64,000 bases of DNA from Mesostigma viride (GCA_009746045.1 RPFO01000079.1:2699174-2763173); one strand, 5' to 3'. Positions 19,671 to 28,699 are shown, counted from the stretch's first letter. A program made the numbers and translations. Notes: a model not told the origin generated them from the letters alone.

Positions 19671-22371
19671 CCCGTTGGCCAGGGAGTCGTTGTTGGGGCA
19701 GTTGTGCCGTGCGTGCCCTCGTTGGAAGCACCTCAGGCACCTTATGGACCCCCCAGGGTTGCCAGGCTGGTTGTTGTTGTGTTGTTGTTGTTGTTGTTTC
19801 CCTGCTGGGACCGGTTCTGGCCCTGCTGGGACCTGTTGTTGTTGTTGTTTTGGCCCTGTTGGGACCTGTTGTTATTGTTGCCCTGCTGGGACCTGTTGTT
19901 GTTGTTGTTGTTGTTGTTGGGGTTGCCATGCAGGGGCACACGGTGCCACGTGTTGCCACGCCCCTGAGAGCCACTGCCCCCTTGGTGGGAGGACTTGTGG
20001 GTCTTGGGTGCCCCCCCTGGCTGGCCTGCCCCTTGCGTTTGTGGCCTTGGACACCCTGGACCTTGGGGTCCTGGGCCTGGTTGTTGCCAGTACCCAGGGG
20101 GTCCACTGCCTCCTCGATATAGAGCATGGCAGCTCTGAAGTTGTCCCAGAGGGACTTGAGGCCTGTAAGCAGGGTAGCCAGGACAGAAGGTTGCAAATTA
20201 GCTTTTGTTAGCCAGGTGTGGATGAGATACCTTGGTTGGAGCTTGAGAAGCTCAAGGTCTTTCTCAATCATTACCCTGTATGTTTTTGCATCCCCAGAGA
20301 GGTTATTCTTGTTCACCTTATATGCAGCAAGCCAGTTGAAACGTTCTACTGCTTCCATGTGGTTATTGGTAAGCACTAGCTGTTTCAGATCAGTGATAAA
20401 GGTAGGCCACTGTTCAATGGCTGCTTCAGGTGTCAGGGTACGTTCCTGATAGGTTTGAATCAATGCTCTGATTGCAGGAGATGATTGATGGAATGTGGAG
20501 GAGGCCCTGAGAGCCTTAAACTGATGTCTAAGGTTAAGACCTTCCATCCCATACTCCAAAGCAAAAACAAATTGCTTAGCTTGTTCAACAGTGTGACCCT
20601 CAGGCAAGCCAGCAATATTGATTTTGGATTCCTTTTTATGAGGGTTAAACACACCTGTGAGAGGGGGGTTGGCCCTCAAGAAGCTGTCGGTTGCTTGTTG
20701 CAGGCGGGTGGGGTCCAGGTTGATGGTCCCCCGCTCATACCGCGACATCAGGGCGCGCAGGCCCTCGACAGTTTGCAGCTGGTTAGCTGTTAACTGCTGA
20801 TCTTGCAACGAGGCCAGCTGGGCCTGGAGAATGGCGAGCTGTTCCAGGACATCCCCGCTCCTTGGGGGGGCCTCAGCAGGCCTGTTGGGTGCCTGTGGCA
20901 CCTCTGCACCTCCCCCCAGGGCCTCCTGGGGTCCTGGCCACCCCCCCTGGTTTGGGAGGGGGCCCCAACCCACAGGGCGAACCTGGGGTGGTGGGGGAGG
21001 GGGAGGGGGGGTCATGGTGGCCCTGGGGGAGCCCGGGGGTGTCCGGGTAACCCCACTGGGTCCAGCCCCATCGGTGGAGGGGCGGGCAGGGGTGTCTGCC
21101 TCTGCTCTCCTCCTGGCCTCCTCCCGCATGAGACGCTTCATCTCCTTGCGTACCTCATGCTCCCGGAGGGCTGCCTGAAAAGCAGCCTCATCCTCGGGTA
21201 TGTCAGGGAGTGGTTCTCCCATGATCATAGCAGGCCGGACTGGACAGTCCGCCTCTTTGCCCTTCCTCGCGCCCAGGGCCAGCAGTCCCTCCTTGTACTG
21301 CAGGGGTTGGGGGGGAGAGGGTTTCTTGCTGGTGGTTTCCAGCGGGGGGGCTTCTTCAGCTACCACCCCATGTTTGGCCAAGATGGCCTCCGTGACCCTG
21401 GCTTGGGTGATGGAGGACATGGTTTTAAAGTGTGCTGACCGAGCAAGCTCGGCCAGGTCTTGACTGTCCGCATAGTGCATGGGATAGTCAGCATTTTTTA
21501 AGAGGTCACGTAACCGCTGGGTGGCCTCGCGGTACGCGTCCGCCATCGCCTGGTGGGTAGCCAGGCGACGGGCGGCTTCCTCTTCATATTCTTGCCGCTT
21601 AGCGGCGAGCCGAAAAGCCGCCTCTCGGCGGACCTCTCGGTCCCGCTGCCGCTCTCGGCGTTCTTCATTTGCCACCAGCGCGGCCTGCTCGACCGCCAGG
21701 AGCGCTGGGGTAAGATTGATCTCAGTCTCCCCATCGGGGAGACTGGCAGTGTCGGATACCTCATCGTCGGACATTGGTTGTCCGGCGATGGGTTCCACAG
21801 GTTTTCGCACCACCCGTGCGAGTTTAATACTCTCCATGTCCTTCTTCTTGCGAAGAAGGGACGCAGAGGGTCGCCCAAACGTTAGCTCAATGTGGTTATG
21901 TCCCTGGGCGAAAGGGACATTAAGGTTTGATGTGGCGGGACGAAAGGTAATCGTCCCGTCCGGTGCCACCGAGGCCGTCTGACGGGGCATACGCTCCCGA
22001 AGAGATGGCAACGTGGGGCCGGACTGTGGAGCCTCAGTGGGGTTTACCACCGAGGTCTCCGCAGCCATGGCCGCGCCAGCCGTGGTTGCGGCTGGGGCGG
22101 CCGCCGGAGTCGAGGGTAAGCCGGTCTCCCCGGGGGGAGCCGTCTCGGCCTCCGGCCTCGCAGGGGAGGGGGGTAGGTCGGTCGGCTTTGCAGCCGCCGT
22201 CCCCTCGTCCTGGCAACCATTGTGAGTCTTTTTGTTCTTTTTCTTTTTCTTGGAAATGGCCGCATCGCCAGCCGGCTTCTTGTTGTTGTCTCTGGGCATC
22301 CGCCGATCCTGCCCATCATCATCCTCGTTGTAGGTAAGCTTCTTAGCGACATTCTTGTTCGTGATAGCCAT
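19579..22371 (-). CDS. Copia gag-like protein, frame-hopped at its 3' end
   Basis: A 930-codon frame starting MAITNKNVAKKLTYNEDDD, 18 bases inside the 5' LTR. The N-terminal half is Lys/Pro/Glu-rich with a long charged helix (about residues 200-300) and a TPPPPPPPP run. The region around residues 540-760 resembles a gag capsid domain of the copia UBN2/Retrotran_gag type (for example NLRHQFKALRASSTFHQS). The final 100 codons run through a CAA/CAG microsatellite at 19.77-19.93 kb and read poly-Thr in this frame, whereas the alternative frames read poly-Asn or poly-Gln. The CCHC zinc knuckle expected at the gag C-terminus is instead in the pol frame. The tail printed here is thus probably not the ancestral one. 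Confidence 0.8.
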   Translation of the reverse strand: MAITNKNVAKKLTYNEDDDGQDRRMPRDNNKKPAGDAAISKKKKKNKKTHNGCQDEGTAAAKPTDLPPSPARPEAETAPPGETGLPSTPAAAPAATTAGAAMAAETSVVNPTEAPQSGPTLPSLRERMPRQTASVAPDGTITFRPATSNLNVPFAQGHNHIELTFGRPSASLLRKKKDMESIKLARVVRKPVEPIAGQPMSDDEVSDTASLPDGETEINLTPALLAVEQAALVANEERRERQRDREVRREAAFRLAAKRQEYEEEAARRLATHQAMADAYREATQRLRDLLKNADYPMHYADSQDLAELARSAHFKTMSSITQARVTEAILAKHGVVAEEAPPLETTSKKPSPPQPLQYKEGLLALGARKGKEADCPVRPAMIMGEPLPDIPEDEAAFQAALREHEVRKEMKRLMREEARRRAEADTPARPSTDGAGPSGVTRTPPGSPRATMTPPPPPPPPQVRPVGWGPLPNQGGWPGPQEALGGGAEVPQAPNRPAEAPPRSGDVLEQLAILQAQLASLQDQQLTANQLQTVEGLRALMSRYERGTINLDPTRLQQATDSFLRANPPLTGVFNPHKKESKINIAGLPEGHTVEQAKQFVFALEYGMEGLNLRHQFKALRASSTFHQSSPAIRALIQTYQERTLTPEAAIEQWPTFITDLKQLVLTNNHMEAVERFNWLAAYKVNKNNLSGDAKTYRVMIEKDLELLKLQPRYLIHTWLTKANLQPSVLATLLTGLKSLWDNFRAAMLYIEEAVDPLGTGNNQAQDPKVQGVQGHKRKGQASQGGHPRPTSPPTKGAVALRGVATRGTVCPCMATPTTTTTTTTGPSRATITTGPNRAKTTTTTGPSRARTGPSRETTTTTTQQQPAWQPWGVHKVPEVLPTRARTAQLPQQRLPGQRGGSLPGLLARTSSPGASRQPLQQASLPKSM
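19770..19930. repeat. Interrupted (TTG/CAA)n microsatellite in the gag-pol overlap
   Basis: Several GTT/TTG runs are separated by copies of a CCCTGCTGGGACC-type spacer. On the minus strand they encode runs of Asn, Gln or Thr, depending on frame, joined by RSQQG. Length changes not in multiples of three would switch gag to the pol frame. Confidence 0.85.
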
Positions 22372-22389
22372 GGTAGCAAATAAAATTCA

Positions 22390-22862
22390 AGTTAGAATGC
22401 GGTGGGATATATTGCTTGAGAACACTGAAGGCTTGGAGCAATGAATTGCTTGGTTCATTAGAAAATAGGTTTACCCTTTATCAACGTTCCTCTCACCGGC
22501 TGCGCCGCCAGTGACCGTTGGGTGCAGACCGTTGGCCCGAGGCCGCACGATGACAGGTAGCTGCCTAGTCACTGCATCGTGCGATCACAAATCAATGCAC
22601 GCTGCAGTACGGTCCCTATCTAGGATACTCTAGTACCGTCCAATGACAGGACACTACGTATACTGGGTACTGACATCTGTCACGTACCTCAGTACCCAAA
22701 GTACCTATCTAGGGAAACGTATGCGACTCGACTAGCATCCCTATCTGCATAGCCCACGTGGTATTTATATTCACATACCAACGTGGGTTTACAAGGCTTA
22801 TTCATACGTTGTATTCACAATGCCTTTGAGACTTAGTCTACAGCAAAGCATGGAGACTAACT
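22390..22862 (-). repeat. 5' LTR of the copia element
   Basis: A 473-bp LTR upstream of the gag-like frame. A visible difference from its partner is a GGTTC/GATTC change. It is followed on the plus strand by the CGTGG duplication. Confidence 0.93.
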
Positions 22863-22903
22863 CGTGGCTTCGTTAAAAAATATCCCCTATCACCAAACGC
22901 GAG

Positions 22904-23368
22904 ATGGACGGGGCCGTGGAGCTCGAGGAGTGGCGCAACAAGATGCGTTCGATGACGTCCGAGTTCATCGAGGTGGACGACGCGCTGAAGACCTCGTCGA
23001 AGGACCTCGCCCCTCTCCGCAAACGCAAGAAGTCGCTGCAGGAGGACATCCTGGCGTCCATGATCCGCGCCGGCGTGGACGCGTGCAATATCACCGGGAG
23101 GGACGACAAGCTCATGGTGAAGACCAGGAAGAAGAGGACGCCGCTGAAGGACGTCCTTCGCGACCGTCTGCTGCAGTTCTTCGGCGGCGACGAGGACAGG
23201 GCCGAGGAGTGCATGCGCGTCATCATGGAACCTCACGTCGAGGAGGTCAAGGCGCTGGCCCGCGTGTCTAAGCGCAAGAAGAAGTCCCCCGACGCCCCCT
23301 CCGCCGAAGAGGAAGACGCGCCCGCGGAGGAAGAGGAGGAGGAGGAAGACGAAGAGGAAGACTCGTAG
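22904..23368 (+). CDS. DUF5760-like NCLDV protein with acidic tail
   Basis: An intact 154-residue protein starting MDGAVELEEWRNKMRSM. A helical N-terminal region with SKDLAPLRKRKKSLQEDILASM, then a conserved-looking cysteine/asparagine segment (DACNITGRDDKL), is the pattern I associate with DUF5760, a small NCLDV family of unknown function. The C-terminus is a long Glu/Asp run preceded by KRKKK, as in nucleic-acid or histone-associated proteins. The gene begins 37 bases after the copia target duplication, so its upstream control region may have been displaced by the insertion. The family call is moderately secure; no function is claimed. Confidence 0.6.
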   Translation: MDGAVELEEWRNKMRSMTSEFIEVDDALKTSSKDLAPLRKRKKSLQEDILASMIRAGVDACNITGRDDKLMVKTRKKRTPLKDVLRDRLLQFFGGDEDRAEECMRVIMEPHVEEVKALARVSKRKKKSPDAPSAEEEDAPAEEEEEEEDEEEDS

Positions 23369-23586
23369 AAATCCCGGCGCATGTCGCGCACGAAGAACAT
23401 GATCCCGGACTCCGGCTTGTCGTAGAAGCTTCCGTACGCGTCGATCCACTCCCTCGTCCCCGGGAGGACCGCGATGTTGTTGTGATTCGGATGCCAGATA
23501 CTCATGGCGGTTCTTATCAATAAAATGGATAATAAAACGATCGCTCGTTCAAAGAATTGTGTTAAAAAGCTAGGACATGTGTAACC

Positions 23587-24970
23587 ATGGATTGCGCCGA
23601 ATGCTCGCGAGTCGTCCAGGTTTCGTCGGACGACTTGCAATGTCACCTGTGCATGGGCGTGCTTTCCAACCCGGTAGTGGGCCGGGCCCACTTCAAATGT
23701 TCCGCCGTCCAAGCCAAGTGTGTGACACTTTTTCGCTATTTTCGCAAAAAAAAAAAAAATTTCGCACGAGTTCGCATGATTTTCGCGTGATTTTCGCAAA
23801 ATTTTCACACATTTTTGCACGATTTCGCACGATTTCGCACAATTTTGCATGATTTCGCACGATTTCGCATGGATTTCAACCAAGGGTCGTTTTGGGGAGT
23901 GACGTTTGACAAAATTTCGCATGAATTCACACACGTTGTGCACATCAAAATTTTTTACCGTCGACATTTTTCACATGAAATTTCGCACGATTTCAGCAAA
24001 TTTCGCACAAATTCGCACGATTTCAGCAAATTTCACACGATTTCAGCAAATTTCGCACAATTTCGCACGATTTCGCACGACGAATCACTCTGCAGAGTGA
24101 CGATCGTTGAAAAAGTCAAAAAAACGACAAAAAGTGTCACACTTTTCGGAACATTTGAAGTGGGCCCGGCCAGTGTTAGAGTGCCGCACGCGGACGGAGG
24201 GGGGGAAGTGCGAGGCGGTCGTGTGTCACAAGCCGTGTCTCGGCGAACTCGTATCCAGGCAGAAACGCCGCGGGGGGATCATCGCCCCGGTCACCGGCAA
24301 GTGTATTTTGTGCAGGTCCCCGTGGCAGCGGTACAAGTATCAACACCTCATCACTCTTGGCCGCATCACGGCTTTGGTACGTCGAAAGTGCATCAACTGG
24401 GAACGGGGATGCACGTTCGAGGGTTCCTCTGATGACGTGTTGAAACACAGGTCCGACGGCGGGTGTCCTCAGGAGAACATCGAGTGTCCGAACCGCTTTC
24501 ACGGGTGCACGGCGTCCTTCCTCCGCAAGGACCTGGTGGCGCACAAACTCGAGTGCGAGCACTTCCCGTGCCGCTTCTTCCTCGAGGGAGACGGCTGCAA
24601 ACACGTGGGGAAGTACGCGGACCTCGTTCTTCACGAGACGACCTGCTCGTTCGCGACCCTCTCGTGCCGCGCGCTCATCAACTGCGGCCGGATGCAGCAC
24701 AACATATGGTCGGCGGTGAACGACAACAACTCGATGCGGTGGGACCTCTGCGAGGCGGGGAAGGAGTACCACAACCTCCCGGAACAGGAGGACGACGACG
24801 ACGAGGAGGAAGAAGAGGACGAGGAGGACGAAGGGGGGGACGAGGAGACGGAGGACGAGAGTTCGGCCGCGAACAACTCGCGATCGGTCGGCACCGCGGC
24901 TCTTATCATGAACCGGTCTGACATCCCGGCTCGGTCGTTCATATCCATCGAGAACGTGTCGCTCCACTGA
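23587..24970 (+). pseudogene. RING/TRAF-type zinc-finger protein split by a TIR element
   Basis: The first 31 codons (23587-23679) hold CAEC and CHLCMG, the first half of a RING-type finger. The rest (24176-24970) holds CEAVVCHKPC and CILCRSPW, the second half. It is followed by TRAF-like Cys/His fingers (for example CPNRFHGCTASFLRKDLVAHKLEC) and a C-terminal Asp/Glu run. Between them lies a 492-bp inverted-repeat element flanked by AGTG. Removing the element and one AGTG copy leaves the frame open throughout, so the break is due to this insertion alone. Proteins of this layout usually act as ubiquitin ligases or signalling adaptors. Viral copies can redirect host ubiquitination, which here is inference. 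The downstream part has no obvious start of its own and is probably dead. Confidence 0.8.
23680..24171. mobile_element. 492-bp TIR element (MITE) inside the RING gene
   Basis: The ends are inverted repeats of at least 25 bp beginning GGCCGGGCCCACTTCAAATG. AGTG is duplicated at 23676-23679 and 24172-24175. The interior has no transposase. It is dominated by repeats of TTTCGCACGA and related AT-rich words, with an AAGTGTGACACTTTT palindrome near each end. The superfamily is not clear from a 4-bp duplication alone. Confidence 0.85.
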
Positions 24971-25022
24971 GGGGCCGCGTCTCCGCTGTGCAAAATCAAA
25001 TGTTGACGTGGAGTACCTGACA

Positions 25023-25727
25023 ATGTCTTCCACGACATCTGCGCTGCTGCCAGGGAACTCGACGGTGGTGGGCGATCTCGATGTCAAGGGGAAGATCACG
25101 GCGGATTACGTGTACTCTCGTCACGGGTTCCAGATATCCGAGCATCCGGGATGGGACGACATGAGGACACCTCTTTCGGACATAGCGGTGTCGGGTGACA
25201 ACCCTCCGTCTAACGTGTTGATCACCAACCTCGGAGGCGGGGCGAACACTGCCAAGTTGTGCGCGGTCGATTTTGGCAGCGGCAATCCGCAGCCGAAGGA
25301 GATGTTCATCCACCTGCAGACTCCACACGCGTGGAAGGAGGGCACGGACCTGAAGCCGCACATCCACATCATCAAGTCCGGAACCGGGTCTGGAAACGTG
25401 AAGTTCGGGATGGAGTATTCGTGGGCGAACGTCGGTGAAGCGTTTCCCACCCCGTCGACCGTGTACTTGTGTAATTCCACAGCTCTCACTGCGGCCGACC
25501 AGTACAAACATCTCATTTTGAGTCGCACGACGCCTCTGGGAACCGAATCATGCACCCTGTCAGGAGTCGGCAAGCGTGATTCGTCCATGTTGATGATCAG
25601 GCTGTTCCGAAACTATACTGACGTGGACAACACGCTCAAGGAATCTGTATGGGCCATAGAGTTCGACATCCATTATCAGATGGACACGTTCGGTAGTTGG
25701 TACGAGTATCCTCCTCCAGGAGTGTAA
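25023..25727 (+). CDS. Fibre/decoration-type structural protein
   Basis: A 234-residue protein from the ATG at 25023; the frame is open 15 bases further upstream from a GTG. The N-terminus VVGDLDVKGKITADYVYS resembles repeat motifs of tail-fibre and spike stems. The central MFIHLQTPHAWKEGTDLKPHIHI matches a motif I know from phage and algal-virus structural proteins with a jelly-roll-type fold. It is followed 34 bases later by a LamG-type adhesin in the same direction, suggesting a pair of surface proteins. No enzyme motif is present. The structural role is inferred from motif and context. Confidence 0.6.
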   Translation: MSSTTSALLPGNSTVVGDLDVKGKITADYVYSRHGFQISEHPGWDDMRTPLSDIAVSGDNPPSNVLITNLGGGANTAKLCAVDFGSGNPQPKEMFIHLQTPHAWKEGTDLKPHIHIIKSGTGSGNVKFGMEYSWANVGEAFPTPSTVYLCNSTALTAADQYKHLILSRTTPLGTESCTLSGVGKRDSSMLMIRLFRNYTDVDNTLKESVWAIEFDIHYQMDTFGSWYEYPPPGV

Positions 25728-25761
25728 AAATATTCAATAGAGTTTAGTAAGTTACGCGCAC

Positions 25762-27042
25762 ATGTCCGGAAGCGCGAGATGCAAATCCATCGAGATAAAC
25801 TCGGTGGATGGAAACGATTACGTCATCTCCGCGACGAACGGGGAGTTCAGCATCGCGTCCAAAGACCCCGTCACTTCGTTGGAGACTCCCGTTATCACGA
25901 ACGCGGGGGGCGTCACCACGGTCATAGGGAACTTCACGGTCACGAACGGGTGGGCAATCTACGGCCACGAACTCACCGACCTCCAAGACTGGACGAGCTG
26001 GGTCCCGTCCATCCAATCATCGAACGCTCGCAATTTGAACATACGAACAGCCAAGTATATGGTAATAAACAAACTCGTGACCATTCAGTTGGACGCGGAC
26101 GTGCACGTAGGCCCGCTAGCAAACTGGCGTTTCGAGAACAGCGCGGCCGACGACGGGCCGAACGCGTACACGGGCACTCTCCGAGGGACGAGCACGTACG
26201 ATAGCACCGTCGCGAACGTAGGCGCGAGGTCGTTAAAGGTAGTCGACAGCACGGGCGGTTTCGAGATCAACTACGCGGCTCTGAAGACGGCGTTGGCATC
26301 CAACTTTACGATTTCGTGCAGGTTCTACACGACAGACAACGCGACACAGAACCAGGTCCTCCTGTCGGTAGGTAACTTGACGTTCCATCTCGCGTACAAT
26401 TACAACGGAAACGGGAAACTGTGCTTCTTCGACAGGGGCGACGCGATATCGTACACGTCTGCCACGTGGACGCCGGTAGCGAACAAGTGGTACCACGTGA
26501 TCGTCGTCCGCCAGAACGGTCTCGTGTCCATGTACGCCGCCTTGACGGCCACGGAGTGGGCCTCGTTCTCGTCCTTGGCGGTCTCGAACAACCCTGGAGG
26601 GACAGTGCAGGCACCCTCTGGGACGCTTCGAATCGGTCAGAGGTCGGGAACGAGCGAGTTCATGAACGGCTATCTGGACGACTTCGCGATCTACGACTCC
26701 GCGCTGCCATCCGACTTTCTGACCAGGCTAGCGGGGAAGTCGGCGTCCGCCACGGGGGTGTATTCCGTGAGCCTGAGTCTGCCAGGCGGAATGACGCCAG
26801 CGAACGTCGCGAGTTCGCGGTTTACCGGGACCAAGACGACGGGGACGAACCTCCTCCACAGCTGGGTGACGGAAAACTCGGGGCTGGTGTTTTACGTGAA
26901 CAACGAGGTCGCCCTTCGCGGAAACGCGGCTGCCGAATCCGTCATAGACCCTTCTGCTGGGAGCGTCATGACCATCCGAACGGAGCACTTGTTGCCGGGG
27001 ACGTGGACGTTGCGAGGAAACGTGACGTTCCTGAAAACTTAG
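25762..27042 (+). CDS. LamG/concanavalin-like adhesin
   Basis: An intact 426-residue protein. Residues 1-95 contain fibre-like repeats (AINGEFSIAS-type strands). Residues about 115-325 form a LamG/ConA-like beta-sandwich: LANWRFENSAADDGPNAYTG at its start, FTISCRFYT, NKWYHVIVVRQNG in the middle and GYLDDFAIYDSAL at the end, all hallmark positions. The C-terminal 90 residues are strand-rich. Such domains bind glycans; in a virion the likely role is attachment to the algal cell surface. It follows the fibre-type gene with a short AT-rich spacer that may hold its promoter. The domain assignment is strong; receptor binding is inference. Confidence 0.8.
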   Translation: MSGSARCKSIEINSVDGNDYVISATNGEFSIASKDPVTSLETPVITNAGGVTTVIGNFTVTNGWAIYGHELTDLQDWTSWVPSIQSSNARNLNIRTAKYMVINKLVTIQLDADVHVGPLANWRFENSAADDGPNAYTGTLRGTSTYDSTVANVGARSLKVVDSTGGFEINYAALKTALASNFTISCRFYTTDNATQNQVLLSVGNLTFHLAYNYNGNGKLCFFDRGDAISYTSATWTPVANKWYHVIVVRQNGLVSMYAALTATEWASFSSLAVSNNPGGTVQAPSGTLRIGQRSGTSEFMNGYLDDFAIYDSALPSDFLTRLAGKSASATGVYSVSLSLPGGMTPANVASSRFTGTKTTGTNLLHSWVTENSGLVFYVNNEVALRGNAAAESVIDPSAGSVMTIRTEHLLPGTWTLRGNVTFLKT

Positions 27043-27097
27043 TGGGCGCGCTTGCCTGTACCGAATATGTGTGTGTTGCTCCTACTAGACGGCCTGG

Positions 27098-28156
27098 ATG
27101 GATTCGCACGAGGCGTGGGGTTTGATAGTGCCTTTCTTGGACGTGGACGATCTGTGGAACGCCGAGGCCGCGTTCGAACACACGGACGTCCGGCTCGTCA
27201 TCAACGAGGAGATCGACCGCAGAAAGGAGGAGGTGAGATCCGCGTTGGGCGGGTGCGTGCAGGCGATCCGACAAGACCTGGTGGCTTGTCGCCCATCTAT
27301 CGGAAGTCTGGAGGCGTTCAAGACGAAGGCTGCGATGTATTTCGACGCGAATGCTTGTAAACGCGTAGGACGCCGCACCGACGAGCTGTCGTACGTGGAT
27401 ATGATCATGACGGCGTGCGCGAACGACCGCGCCATCGAATCGTTCACGTCGATGCACATGGCCGCCGGGAAGACGCTCCTGGGGATCGAGACGTCTGAGC
27501 GAAGTCCGGAGAGAGCGCGCCAGATGCCGTGTCTGACCCGGTTGGCGTGCATGATCGTGGAGGCGGACGAGGACACTCGATTCACAAGGCTCGCGTGGCT
27601 GTTTCTGGACGCGATGGGTCTCGAGACCGGCTCGTTCGTCTTCTTCATCATCACGATGGTCCTGCGAGGCGCTCGGCACAGCGTGTACATCCGCACCAAC
27701 GTCGACATGGTCCATCCCCATCTGCGTTTCGTGTCGTTGCTAGCGTACGTGTGTCATTACCCCCGGTTCCAACCGAAGAAGGACGCGGTGGCCGCCATCG
27801 TCGCAGAGGGCAGGGCGGACGTGGAAAACGCGAGGAAGTCCAACTTCAGCGCGGACATGGCCCGGTCGCTCATGAAGAAACACGGTGTCTACGTGGTCAC
27901 GCGACGGTCCTCGAGGCTGGACTATCAGGGGATCCGAACGGGGGACTTCGCGCGGTTAGAGGAGTGGAAGGCGAACATGCGCGCGGTGCTGGAAGAGGCG
28001 ATGGGACGCTACGAAAACAAATTGCGTCTCGTTCGCGAGTCTATGCTGCAAAAGGTGCCTGCCAAGATGGCGAACGCTTCGTTGGCGGTCGATCCGAAAA
28101 TATGCTCGATCGTGATGAGGACCTACCCCTCGTTATCTGGCCACGAACGGTTTTGA
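27098..28156 (+). CDS. Uncharacterised protein, weak F-box-like N-terminus
   Basis: An intact 352-residue protein. Its first 35 residues (EAWGLIVPFLDVDDLWNAEAAF) weakly resemble an F-box, which would link it to SCF ubiquitin ligases, but the match is too short to be sure. A hydrophobic stretch at about residues 180-200 (GSFVFFIITMVLRGA) could be a buried helix. The remainder is helical and charged. The 3' end overlaps the convergent membrane-protein gene by 24 bases. No family is recognised. Confidence 0.55.
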   Translation: MDSHEAWGLIVPFLDVDDLWNAEAAFEHTDVRLVINEEIDRRKEEVRSALGGCVQAIRQDLVACRPSIGSLEAFKTKAAMYFDANACKRVGRRTDELSYVDMIMTACANDRAIESFTSMHMAAGKTLLGIETSERSPERARQMPCLTRLACMIVEADEDTRFTRLAWLFLDAMGLETGSFVFFIITMVLRGARHSVYIRTNVDMVHPHLRFVSLLAYVCHYPRFQPKKDAVAAIVAEGRADVENARKSNFSADMARSLMKKHGVYVVTRRSSRLDYQGIRTGDFARLEEWKANMRAVLEEAMGRYENKLRLVRESMLQKVPAKMANASLAVDPKICSIVMRTYPSLSGHERF

Positions 28157-28447
28157 GCGGGGCGGAGGGGCCTGGACGGTGTTCGAGGTCACTGGAAACA
28201 CTGGCTCGGGCTCGTCCCCCGTATCCTCGGATGTCATGCGGACCACGGTGGAAAGCAGGAAAACCAGCGCCGCCGCTATGGACGCGACGTCTAACCGCTT
28301 CGTCGCCGTGTACGCCACGCTGAATATGCACGCGATTTTAAACCACAATTGATTCTGGTTAAACTCGGAGAGCAACACGAACCCGCTCATGGTTGCAAAA
28401 ATAGAACACACGCCTGTGAGGACGTCCTTGGCGGCCTCTTGATTCAT
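28133..28447 (-). CDS. Small two- to three-pass membrane protein
   Basis: About 104 residues from the ATG at 28447 (MNQEAAKDVL). The hydrophobic segments GVCSIFATMSGFVLLSEF, LWFKIACIFSVAY and VASIAAALVFLLSTVV are followed by an acidic/proline-rich tail. The convergent gene on the plus strand overlaps its 3' end. An open extension to 28507 starts with GTG and is less likely. A virion or host-membrane protein is plausible; no family is recognised. Confidence 0.55.
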   Translation of the reverse strand: MNQEAAKDVLTGVCSIFATMSGFVLLSEFNQNQLWFKIACIFSVAYTATKRLDVASIAAALVFLLSTVVRMTSEDTGDEPEPVFPVTSNTVQAPPPRSKPFVAR

Positions 28448-28507
28448 ATGTAGGAGGGTACTTAACGTAACGTGGAGGAGATTTTTTGAGGCAACGGAGC
28501 CTGACAC

Positions 28508-28699
28508 AGTGTTTTATTTATAATTTAAGATTTCATTGCAAGTTTCTGGCAAGGGGGAAATCAGATACTACGCTGTCACATGTCATCGTAAAAATCGTCT
28601 CGAGCGGCGGCGTCACGGCGCTCGCGTTCACAACCGTGGAGGGGTCTGCTTCTAAAGCTCTCAGATGAGACCGAACTGCGCGTGATGGTCGGAATATAC
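28508..28699. other. Short AT-rich spacer
   Basis: This stretch between two minus-strand genes contains TTTATTTATAATTTAAG and no gene. It may serve as promoter for the small membrane protein and 3' region of the KilA-N gene. Confidence 0.4.

Larger units (their letters stand above)
15209..22862 (-). mobile_element. Ty1/copia LTR retrotransposon
   Basis: A 7654-bp element on the minus strand. It has 473-bp LTRs at both ends (AGTTAG...CTAACT) and a CGTGG duplication at 15204-15208 and 22863-22867. It encodes a gag-like frame and a pol frame with integrase, protease-like, reverse transcriptase and RNase H regions. The RNase H end HVDDEDNPADALTK and the RT motif TDIKRAFL place it in copia rather than gypsy. 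The LTRs appear to differ by about one base, so insertion was recent. It landed between two viral genes. The gag ATG lies only 18 bases inside the 5' LTR, and I do not see a canonical initiator-tRNA primer site there. Confidence 0.95.
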
